Positions 52,196 through 62,852 of a stretch of 64,000 nucleotides of DNA are shown here, in pieces. This stretch comes from Lepturacanthus savala. Lineage: Eukaryota; Chordata; Actinopteri; Scombriformes; Trichiuridae. A program made the position numbers and the translations under genes. Location: the NCBI GenBank assembly GCA_030544235.1, contig CM060469.1, positions 18,949,517 through 19,013,516 of the forward strand, written 5' to 3'. The notes under the pieces are model-generated. The model saw only the letters and a list, made by a program, of their open reading frames with translations. It had not been told where the DNA came from and ran no database searches. Within the stretch, counting starts at the first letter, position 1; each line of letters begins with the position of its first letter.

Positions 52196-55100
52196 ATGAA
52201 GCCTCAGGAGGCCGAGCTGGTGTCTGAGATCTCTAAGGTATTTTTCTGTTTGTTCCCATCAGCCGTTTTGTTAAAGAGACAGTTCGCTTTTCATTCTGAG
52301 CTCCGAGGGGGAAATAAAACCTCTCTCGTCAGGAGACGTCAGGAGACATTCTGTGAATGAACAAACGTTTCTTCTCACCCGTCTCCACCCGTCCCCTCAG
52401 TTACAGTACATGGTCTCTGAGCTGAAGACGGGTTTCACCAGCGCGCTATTGGAGCTCAGCCGGATCCAGCATGGAGACACCAACCTGAGGGAGGAGCTGG
52501 AGGAGAACAGGAGGAGCTGCCAGAAAAAAGCTCTGCGGCTGGAGGCTCTGGTGGAATCCCTGAGGGTCAGAGGCAGTTTGGTTCAGTTAATGAGAAATGA
52601 ACCTGCGTCTGTTTGCAGGACTGTGCATCCTAAACAGATGTAACACGGTTTGATATGAAGCCTGCTGTGTGTCAGACAGTAACTGTAAAGTCCTTCCTGT
52701 TCTGCAGGAGGAGCTGGGTGTGATGCAGAGTCGGGTTCTGCAGCTGCAGAGTCACAGACCTGAGGAGGCGAAGAACTCAACGCTGAAACACAGACGGTAA
52801 CAGAACAAACACACATCAACTAGTGCAAAGTCCTGAACGGGATTCCTCAACAGCATTTCTCACAAACATGAACACGAAACATGAAATAATCCCTGTGGTT
52901 GTGCAGGGAAGCAGCAGAGCCGGCTGCAGGACGGAGTCGCTGTGACTGTTCGAATTCAGCCGGTTTGTCCAGAGGGAAACTGCTGCTGCACTGTTTCCTG
53001 CAGGGACTCAAAGCTGGACTGAACGAGGGCACAGGTGAGTTACACCTGCATCAAGTCTGTGGAGCTGTTTGCTGAAGGAAAGAGTTCAGAAGAAAGTATT
53101 TCCTGCTACAGCATCTGCTGCAGTGACGGCTCCTCAGCTCAGTATCCAGGGGTGGAGGAAGTAATGAAGTTTAGTACTTAAGTAAAAGTACCAATATCCT
53201 GCAAAATATTTACTCAAGTCAAAGTAAAAGTACTAAGTACTTAATTTTCAGTGTACTTTAAAGTATAAAAGTACAAATACTCACACAATGGGTTGTCAGT
53301 CTCTGGACTGTGCCATTGTGATAAAGAATATAGATATATTCATTTCTGTCACTGCTCAGTGTTTGTCATGTGGTAAAAGCCTAAAAACTTGGTACCAGAT
53401 AGTTTAACTCACTTAAAAAGGTTTAAAAACATGGTATCAACTATTTTTACATTCTAGGTGGATTAAATATTTAAAATTCATCATTATGTTTCGGGTTACA
53501 CCATTTAATATTTTGAATGCACATTCTGTGCAAATTTTCAAATGACATGAAACCAACTTTTAAACTATATTTAAAAAAGCTGTTGACCTGCTCATCTTGC
53601 CAACCCACGTGTACTGATGGTGTCAATATTGTGTGAACTCTCTGCAATACTGTGCATACTCTTAAATTTCTATGAATGACAAATTATTTACTATTTTATT
53701 ATCAAGACATGATATATATTTTTAAATCTATTTTTAAGCTTAATAATTTTATTGCCAATATGAGTCTTATCTCATCAGTGTTATCTCCTTAATTTTTTTT
53801 ATCAACACAACAGTCATTTACTCTAGCCAGGACACAACACGTGTGTCCTAATGTCCGTTGAAGTAGAAGCAGGAACCAGCCTGATTGGTTGAAAGTTGCA
53901 AACAACACCGCAACACAATCAGGAGGCAATTTTTCACAAAAATGTGTTAATATAATGTCATGAGTAACAACATCAATTTCCAAATGTAAGAAGTAAAAAG
54001 TACAGATAATTGCCACAAAATGTAGTGGAGTAAAAGTAAAAGTATTCATTATTATTTTTACTTAAGTACAAATACAGAAAAACTACTTAAGAACAGTAAT
54101 GAAGTAAAAAACTACTTTGTTACATTCCACCACTGTCATTAAAAGAGTTCATCTGTCTGTGATTCATGTCTGTTCATGTAGATTCTGACTCATCACACAC
54201 TGACCAGTAGCAGATCTTCCTACTTGCTGTGACAAGCTAAGCTGCAGGATGAATCCCTCAGTCCTCTCAACACTGATAATGTGAACGTGTCCCTCTTTGT
54301 TGAGCAGATGCACGACATCAGGTGGCGATGCAGCTGCTTCATTCTGAGTGGGAGTACGTGTCGACTCTAAACCAGATATACGACAAATACAAGACGCCAC
54401 CGGATCACCTGATGACTGTGGAACCGTAGTAAGTCCCATCAGACTTTGAATGTTTTCTCCACCATCTGTTCACATTAAGGCAGTAACATGTTGCCGTTTG
54501 TTGTGGATCCAGTCAGACGTATCTGAAGACCGTGGAGCAGCTGCTGCAACGGCATCTGCTCTTCAGAAACACGCTGCAGGAGCGACTGTCTGCCGAACAC
54601 TGGAAATCTCTGGTTGGAGACATCCTGGTGCAGCTGATTGGACAAAACGATGCAAGTAGACCCTTCACATTCCTGCAGACACGATCCAGGCGACTGTGTC
54701 GAACTCATAACGCTCATGATCCTTGTCATCTCCAGACTGCTTTTTCTGACATGTACCTCGGCTACACGACGACGCTGGCGTCGTTTCTCTCTCTGGAGTT
54801 CAACAGACTGAAGTGTCCTGAGAAGAGTCACGTGGTGCAGGTATCAGCGACTGATCTGGACTCACTCAGAAGGTCCTGGAGATCAGACTGATGGAGGTTT
54901 TCTGTCTGTGTTCGCAGAGCAGCCAAATGGAGCGAGAGGAGCTGAAGCTGCTGTCGCTGCTGCTGGCTCCGGTGTCTCGCATCCACAGCTACCTGAGCCA
55001 CATCCAGGTGAGTCACAGTCTGCAGGTTCACTCCACAAGACTAAAACCACAAGGACGCTAAAAGAAGAGGGGGGAGATTGGTCGATTTTTGGAAGGTTTA

Positions 55101-58100
55101 AAAATGTTTCTAAAACATTTAAGCAAAATGATAAATGATCAATTTTAAAGATTTGAGCTGGTGATTGGTTTTCATTTTTTAAGCAAAAACACAAATACTC
55201 AGTGATTGCAGCCTTTCTGTGTCACTGATTTTGGATTAAAACGGGATATTTTGAATCTTCAAGAAATTATTATAGTCATTTTTTTTTCTATTTTCTGACA
55301 TTTAGATAAAATCGATTATTCAGGAAAATAACTGTCAGCCGGGTGAAGACTGGAGATAAACTGGAAATCGTTTCTCACTTTCGCCCTGACGTTTTTATTG
55401 GTGATTTGCTGCTTCCTGCTGCAGAGCCTGTTGCAGTGGACGGTCAAAGAGCATCCTGACTGCAGCCTGCTGCTGGGAACAGAGCGAGCTCTGCGGGGCG
55501 TGTTGTCTCGCTGTCATGTGATCCTGGAGGAAGACGTGCGGTGGGAGGAGGGAGAGGGACGAAGGTGAGAACATCAGAGAGGTTTATCTGTCTGATCATC
55601 AACGGTTTATCATGTAAAAACCCTCAGGTAACATATCCTTAACCCTATAAAGCCGTACGTATCATATATAATACATTAACTTTTAAGGCCTTTCTATCAG
55701 TACAGTATTTTTTTTCCTGAAAAACCTGATATATACAATCAAATGCATGTATTGTGTGTTTAACCCCGCTTCACCTGTGTCTACTGTGAAAAATGCAAAG
55801 TCCATCTTTGCCTGAACAAGGAGAGAAACTGTTTTCAGGACGACCACCATGCAAAATAAAGAGGTTGCAAACCAAAAAATGAGCCACACTAACTGAAAGG
55901 TTGCTCTTCTATCTTGCCAGTTCCATTGGCAAACAATCTTGTGTTTTACATGTTTTTGTTTGTTATGAAATATAAAAATATGTTGTGAAGACTCTAAGGT
56001 CTGATGTATCAGATATAATACAAATTGAAAAACATACTGTCAATTATTTCATGGTTCAGGCTTTACAGGGTTTTCTTTGAAAAGTAAAATAAATCCAGAA
56101 CAAGAGCTTAAAGTGATTGATGATTTAAACACAAACCTTCAAAGGTCAGAACAGTACAAGTGATAACTGAGCTACAGCAGAATGTGTAAATTATGTTTTC
56201 TTTTAGCAGATTTTCACTTTACGCCTGTTTTTCAAACTAGTTTTAAGTGTCATTTCTTCTCTGTGTGAACAGCTGCTCTGATGCAGCAGCTGCTGGATCC
56301 TTAACCTGCTGCAGGAAGAAGCATCAGAGCAGCAGAGTCTGTCAGCCGAGCAACGGAGAGACCACTTCTGCAGCTCAGAGGTGAGAAAGGCCCTGCAGAA
56401 TCCACTCAGACCACCTCAGACCAGGGGTTACAGTCCTGATCCAAGGGCTGTGACTGAAGCTGCTCAGCCATGGCTGGTTAAACACAACAAACAGCTTCTC
56501 TGTCGCTTGCGCTTCAACATGTGCAATAAAAGCATTTGCACGTAGATATCAATGAACTCCAAACACACACGCACCTGGTTGCCGTTGTGACTGTGTAGCT
56601 ACATCCGCAGAAGTAAAAACTAGGCTTAAAACACCTGATGCTAATTACCAGCTCGTTATCAAGCATCTGAAGCTTCTCAAAGGTTTGATAACGACTTATT
56701 GATTAGAATCAGGTGTCTTCAGTGAGGCAGCAGCTCCAGGATCAGGACTGTGACACCTGGTCTAGAGCAGGGGTAGGTAACCCTGGTCCTAGAGAACCGC
56801 TGTGTGTGTGTGTGTGTTTTGTTCCACCCAAGCAGGAACACACCTGATTCTACTAATGAAATGCTGCATCCAAAACCTTAGTATCACTGGCTTCTTACCA
56901 GTAGCTACTACTCCAACACCACAGTAGTAGCTTATATGTAAGAAGTTAGCTAGTACAAGGCAATTCAGACCTACTACAGCACCGCTATCTTTTCCTCCCT
57001 GTGACTTCTGGGATATCGTTTTATGGTTCGCTTACACTTTGCAAACGACTATGATGAACAGGTAGTACCGTTAACTACCTGTTAAACTGCATTGATGCGT
57101 AGTTGCTGGTTTCAGATGCAGCCACAGTTCATAGCGAGGGCTTTGATGGTCGATTAGTAGAATCAGGTGTGTTACTGCTTGGTTGGAACAAAAATTGACC
57201 TCCTTTTTCCTCCTCGGAGACCTAACCTCTTTCTTCTCCTCAGAGACTTGACCTCCTCTCTCCTCCTCAGAGATGAGCAGGTGGCGGTGACCCTCGGTAA
57301 TGGGGCCGGCGGCTGCGACTCCATGCGTGTTGAGTGCTGGTCCTGCAGTCCTGTGAGGAGGAAGAGCTGCGGCCGGGACCAGGCGGCCCTGAACCTGCCG
57401 GGGGGCTGCGGACACCCCTGCTGCTCCCTGCTTACCCCGGAGACGCCGGGCTGGGCCGAGACCAGCGACTCGGGTCAGGGAACCTGCAGCCAGCCCACTG
57501 CCAAAAGCACCACCGAGCTGGAGGAGCCTCACGCCGGCCGCAGCCTCGACGACTGCGAGACGGACCCGGACGACACCTCGGCTTTCGACTACTCCTCCGT
57601 CACCTCCTGCAGTCCCGATGGGACCCTGCGGCGGGGGCTGAGGGACAGCCGCAGCGGGGAGGAGGCGGAGGAAGAGGAGGAGGAGGAGGACAGCCAGGAG
57701 CCGGTGCTGCTGAAGCCATCGTACAGTCAGCAGCAGCAGCCCAGGGAGAGGACTGTGTGTCTGAGGTGGCAGATCCCCAGACTGACCCCCCACCCCCCAC
57801 TCAGGACCCCTGCAGCCCCGGGTCTGGACGGGCCTGTGCCGTGTCTCGTCGGCTCCTATGGGAAGCGGCTGGTGAGCGTGAGGAAGGGGTCGCCTCCTCT
57901 GCACCTGAAAAGTGCCTTCAGGCCCATCTGGGACGACCCGTCCAAACAGGTACTGATGACTTTCTACAGGAAACTGGAGTCTGGTCAAACTGGTCCAGGG
58001 TCACAGGTTGTAGTCTCAGATACAGAAACACTTGAAAACGGTTCTGTCTTTAAACTTATTTCATTCTGTGGCAGCTCATACTACATACACAAATATATTG

Positions 58101-59184
58101 TCATTGAAAACTCTCATCAATTGTTTGGTTTATGAAACATTGATCACCGTAGGATTCAACCTAAAATGTCTTTTTTGTCTAGACCAACAGTCCACAACCC
58201 AAAGATCATCAGTTTAACCTCCACTTAGTTTCATTATAACAATATTTACTCCTTTAAAAAGTTTATAAAGTCCTAAAAAACTTTATTTTCTGTTGTTCTG
58301 GACTAAAACATCACTTTATGGTAGATAGTAAAACTGCATTCCCCACTTTTTTCTCATGTCATCTCTCCTGTTTTGTAAATTGAAGGGTAATTTGAAGAGT
58401 AAATATTTTAGATGTATTTCTTTACATAAAAAGGTACATAGGAGGCGGACACAATTCACACAATTTTATAATAAAAAATATAATTTTTGCTGACAAAATC
58501 AACACTGACTCACACAAATATAAGAAGTTATTGAGTGTTTGTGTCATTCACCATCTGTTGTGGTGATTAAAGAGACTAAACTTAATGAAACTTTAGTTGA
58601 TGTGATGTTTTATTGTGACCAGTCCATGACTCAAATGTGTAATCAACCTGCTGTTTAATCAACAGCTTGATCCGCCACATCTGTCTAACATCTGCTGCAT
58701 GATTCTTGTGAAGAAGTTCTCACGAACATGGATTTAAACTAACATTTAAGATTCTTTCGTGTGCATAGAACAAGTCTCAGATCTTATATTTTAACTCATA
58801 TAAAATGAAGCCAAAATAAAAGTTTGTCTAGTATATTGTGAAACCTCCTGTGTACAGACACATCACTTCATGGACCAGGCTGATTCAGCTCCAGAGAAAG
58901 ACAACAGACAAGGCTTTGTCCCAATTCAAGCTCCAACAAGACCCAGCTTTCACACTTTCAAGCCAAGCAGAGAAAATCTGAGGTAAGCGTCATCACAACA
59001 GAGTCACAACTACACACCCGACTGAAGCAGGAATAATCACGGCTTGTGTTTTTACCTGCTGCTCTGTGTTTGTTGTCTCTTCAGACCAGCTCCAGTTCAG
59101 CAGCGGACGACTCACACGGCCGCACAGAGCGGAGGACTGTGGGACGACAGCGAGGACAGCGAGGGGCCCTGCAGCACCGTGTGA
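52196..59184 (+). CDS. ARHGEF33-like Rho guanine nucleotide exchange factor (DH domain), 676 aa, 13 coding exons
   Basis: Exons: 52196-52237, 52401-52565, 52708-52796, 52907-53034, 54308-54428, 54513-54651, 54736-54840, 54918-55007, 55425-55564, 56273-56380, 57271-57949, 58858-58982, 59085-59184. All phases agree. Residues 1-98 look coiled-coil; the start SEISKLQYMVSELKTGFTSA and ELSRIQHGD resembles human ARHGEF33. A DH domain lies at about 147-325 (ARHQVAMQLLHSEWEYVSTL.. to ..ALRGVLSRCHVILEED). No PH domain is seen. The C-terminal half is low complexity with an acidic run (about 507-518) and ends LWDDSEDSEGPCSTV, a class I PDZ-ligand type tail. DH proteins catalyse GDP-GTP exchange on Rho GTPases; substrate unknown. 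The intron 54652-54735 needs a GC donor. The gene is beside sos2 as ARHGEF33 is beside SOS1. I infer a paralogue rather than ARHGEF33 itself. The C-terminal exon choices are less certain than the DH part. Confidence 0.82.
53147..54135. mobile_element. hAT-like DNA transposon, about 990 bp, non-autonomous
   Basis: The ends are CAGGGGTGGAGGAAGTAATG and, inverted, TTGTTACATTCCACCACTG. Subterminal AAGTAAAAGTA / TACTTAAGTAC repeats are typical of a very common fish hAT family. The interior lacks any transposase frame. No clean 8-bp target duplication is visible. It fills most of the intron between RhoGEF exons ending 53034 and starting 54308. Confidence 0.78.
56764..57195. mobile_element. MITE with inverted arms, split by unrelated sequence
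   Basis: The left arm has GGTAACCCTGGTCCTAGAGA and GTTCCACCCAAGCAGGAACA, then CACCTGATTCTACTAAT. The right arm at about 57150-57188 is the near-perfect reverse complement (GATTAGTAGAATCAGGTGTG..GCTTGGTTGGAAC). A TG run and about 270 bp of other sequence lie between. It ends about 75 bp before a RhoGEF exon. Confidence 0.75.
58116..58217 (+). mobile_element. MITE family fragment, copy 10
   Basis: AATTGTTTGGTTTATGAAAC, GATTCAACCTAAAATGTC, CTAGACCAACAGTCCACAAC and AAAGATCATCAGTTT match the family core. It lies in the intron after the large RhoGEF exon. Confidence 0.8.
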
Positions 59185-60260
59185 CCCCTGAGGTCCTCCT
59201 CAAGAGACCAGAAGACTTAGTGAAAACTGTCACACATTAAAAATAGATACTGTGACGTCAGTGATGGAAACAGTGAATGCATGAAGGAACAACTGATGAA
59301 CACCGTTCATTTAGCCGTTATAATAGGGTAAAACTAAAAGGGGCGGAGCTTCTGCCTGAAACAACAGAAGCAGAAAGCTGAGATGACAAATTGAACTGTC
59401 TAATCTCAGGAAACACAAGATGAGGGGGAAAAGAAATCCCCTTTTCTTGATTTCTACTCTTTATGCTAAACTTCCATCTGATAAAAGAGCAGATTTTATC
59501 CATCCATGGATTAAAGGTCTGGGTTTTATTTTTTTCAATACATATTTTAGGGCTTTTAGCCTTTATTTTAGTACAGTTTGTGGCAGACAGGCCGACAGGA
59601 AATAAGGACAGAGAGGGGAAATCACCAAGGTCTAGGTTTTATTTGTAGTTCTAATCCCTAACAAATATATATTTGTAATTTTAAAATCCTCTCAATATGG
59701 TTTCATATCTCCTCAATGTTCTCCCTGCAGCTCTAAAAAGAACAGGCTGTTTTGTGACTGCCTCTTAAATATTAATGAGCCTCTCCTCTGATTGGCTGAA
59801 TCTTGACAGCTGTGTATATCTTCTCTGTGACAATATGTTGTATTTATACACAGACCTTAAACACACCTTAGACACAGAAATCGAAGATATTTGAATCACA
59901 CTTGCTACAATACGGGACAGAATAACCACATTTATTTAACTTAACTAGATTTAGGGGGCATATTTATAATTTTAAGCTAATTTCTTGTCTTTCTCTGTAG
60001 TGAAAAGTTGATATTAAATCAGGTTCACACACCTGCAGCTTTGATCCTGACACCACCTGGTACTGGGTGGGTTATATTTGTCCCGTTAAGACCACACATG
60101 CTATAAATTTAAATGTAACATCCACAATTCAAAGTAGTGATTATTCATTTGAATTGTGAGGAGCATAGTGTGGAACCATCTGTTATTTTCATGGATCATA
60201 TTAAACAAAACAGAAAAACAAAACAGACACCTGACTGCAATAAAGGTGTAAAAAACAAAC
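59185..60260 (+). other. RhoGEF 3' UTR (end provisional)
   Basis: About 1 kb without coding sequence. An AATAAA near 60239 (CTGCAATAAAGGTG) is a plausible signal. The convergent sos2 message probably ends within about 100 bp of this point. Confidence 0.45.
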
Positions 60261-60327
60261 AAAAAAACACCAGTTACAGTAAAACCAGAGAGAAATGAGT
60301 AGTTCAGTACAAAATAAGACTGGGTGA

Positions 60328-62719
60328 TTTATTAATCTCATCAAGACCATTAATACAAAGCAGTTAAAAGGCCACATACCATCAAATAAACTGACTGCTG
60401 GATCAAGCTGTTACAGCCACTGGAGGAAAAACAAATCTGTGATTCTGTTGGGCTTGGAAAAAAAACAAAAAAAACAAAAAACAGAAAACAAAAAGAAAAA
60501 CATGGCAAACTTTACCCCATGATAATTTCTGGGGAAACTTTGTCGAACAAGGGAACAGACAGAAGAAAAACTACAGAACTGATCAGCTGCATGAAACACA
60601 GAGGAGGAAGAGGAGGGTGATGAGGAAGAGGAGCTCTGTGTTTCCAGCTGATTCAGCTCCTCAAATGTTTTCATCTTTCCTAAACTCGTGGTGGGTTTGA
60701 GAGAAGTGAGGCGGTCGACTTGTGTTTTTCTGCCCTGATCAATGTAGAAAGTGGGTTTGACAGCTGCATAGGATCATTCTGCATTTACATACATGACCTA
60801 TAACAACCGCGGCTCTTCAACAGTACAGCCTAAAGTGCACAAAGTGTGTTTCTCAGAAGAAAAAGAAAACAAAAAGTCCAATTATTCACGATGCTCAAAT
60901 ACCTGCAGCCGAATATATTTCTACATATATTCAACTGCAAACTTAATACAGTTCCAACCTGTTTAATGAGTGTTAGCATTAAAAAGTCTTTGAAAAGGAG
61001 ACAATCGAAAGGCAATTAGTAGATGTACAAAGTGAAGCACACGTCTAATAAGTGCTTGGCATATTGAACAACTGTATATTTCATTGCTTTAAAACAGCTA
61101 GGGGGAGGGGGGGGAACAAATGTCTTTCCTCAGTTAATACTCCCAGCATTAAAGCTGGAGATTGTCTGTAAGTAAGTTAGTGACCTGTTTTTTCTGTTTT
61201 TGTTTTTATAAGATTTTTTTTTATCCGACTGTAGCAGCATTGGATTATTAGGCAATATTCAACTGACTGAACAGATGCGGATGAGGGTACAATACAACAG
61301 GGAGAGAAAAAAGTCACTTTATACAAATTATTTAGTTAGTGTATACATGTTATATATACACAGTATCCACAAACATGTACAATTTCATAGTGTATAGCTT
61401 TGTTCTAAACATTACATAGGCAACTTTATTTTTTAGCATTTTAGACACCATTTGCTTATTCTGTAAAGTAGAAAACAAAATAAAAAGGCACATCTGAGCA
61501 TGATGCATGGATTATTTCAGTCTTTCCAAAAATGTTTCGAGCAGAAAAGAAGATAAAGAAGAAGTTGGGTTAAAAAGTTCCTCTTTTTTTATGTGTGTAG
61601 GTGTTGAGAGCAGCCACAGGGGGGCGCTGACCCAGCTGTGATTGGGGGGTGGGTGGGGGGGGGCGTGCTTCCAGTGCTGAGTTTAATACCAACGAAGTAG
61701 AGTTGGTGGTTTGTGTGGCTGTGGGAGGAGAGCACAGTGTCAGACAGCAGCACGCAGCCATGAGGGATTGGTTAAGACATCAGATTTCAGAGACTCGGAG
61801 AGAGAAACTCGCCGCCGGCGTCTGTTTCCTGTTCCTCTTCTCGTCTCCGTCCTGGTTCAGTTTGAAGTTTGATATCGTGGCGATTAGTCTCAGCGCAAAA
61901 CCTGCTGACTTTACCCAAGCTTGATGTGCAAATGGAGTGTTCCCCGCTCTCGATTTCCCATCCGGGCCAAGAGGAGGCGGAGCCTGGGGTCAGAGGTCAG
62001 AGGTCACCTCTGTTGGATTTTAAAGGCAACGTGTTGTGGCTGTGGAGATGCCTGAACAAAAAACAACAGTCAGACAGTTTGACTCGCTTCTTTACAGTCA
62101 CAGTGAGTTGAGATAGAAGTGAGAGGGGTCGGGCAGCGGGGAGGAGGGGCGGGGTCAGTTTGAGGGGGCGGGGGAGTTTGAGGGGCGGGGTTCAGTGTCG
62201 CCTCTTTTTCGTATTTCTTTTTAATGTCACATTATTTTAAAAAAAGAAAATCCCTTATCCCCCTGCATAAAATAAGACTTTGGCAACTGTTTTCATTTCA
62301 GTTTGTAGGAAGAAAAAAAAACAACAAAAAAACGTCAGTGGAAAAGTCTGTTGTCGTCTCCGCTCGACCCACAGAACAAAGCTACAGTACGTCCACACGT
62401 GACCGCGAGGAGCGGTGAGGTCGTAGAACCGGGGAGCTGCAGCAGGACTCCAGGCGCAACGATGGTGGAAATGCCCAAAGAAACAGCTGACAGGTGAGGC
62501 TACAGAGTCCAGGGCCCCACCTGCACCTGGTGCTGGGGGGGCGTGGTCTGTGGGGGGGTGAGAACTTGTATTGGAGCAGCTGTTCTGGCTCCGTCGTGGC
62601 TCCTCGCTGTTTATTGGCTGGCACACCGGTGAGAGTTTCTCATTGGCACAGAGGGTTTATGATGAAGGCGGAGCTACTGATCCCCTGAGAGGCACAGCGG
62701 GGCCGGGGGCGGACTTAGA

Positions 62720-62758
<39 letters not shown>

Positions 62759-62852
62759 GGGGAGAAGGGAGCAGTGTTTTCTTTCTGATCAGTAGCTTGT
62801 GTTGTAGTTTGCATTTCATAATCACCTCCTGGCGTTTAAAAGGTCAGCGGAC
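60328..62852 (-). other. sos2 3' UTR (end provisional)
   Basis: It follows the sos2 stop on the minus strand. An AATAAA on that strand at 60328-60333 (GATTAATAAATCACC) is a plausible end. Notable content: A-rich sequence at about 60455-60500, a G-rich block at about 61620-61670 (GGGGGGTGGGTGGGGGGGGG on the plus strand) and another at 62130-62200, both C-rich in the mRNA, plus a TG repeat at 62723-62757. Confidence 0.55.
62723..62757. repeat. (TG)n microsatellite, about 17 units
   Basis: A perfect GT run about 95 bp downstream of the sos2 stop codon in transcript sense. Confidence 0.97.

Noticed and set aside
57071..57988. 305-codon minus-strand open frame opposite the large RhoGEF exon
   Set aside because: Low-complexity Pro/Leu/Arg-rich shadow of a G+C-rich coding exon; it resembles no family and runs through a MITE arm.
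57334..58035. 233-codon plus-strand frame overlapping the same RhoGEF exon
   Set aside because: A Gly/Pro/Arg-rich +1 shadow; the other frame keeps phase with both neighbouring exons.
59046..59240. Taking the TAA at 59240 as the main RhoGEF stop
   Set aside because: Including exon 58858-58982, which has a strong acceptor and donor, gives a more protein-like tail ending STV. The alternative is kept as a finding.
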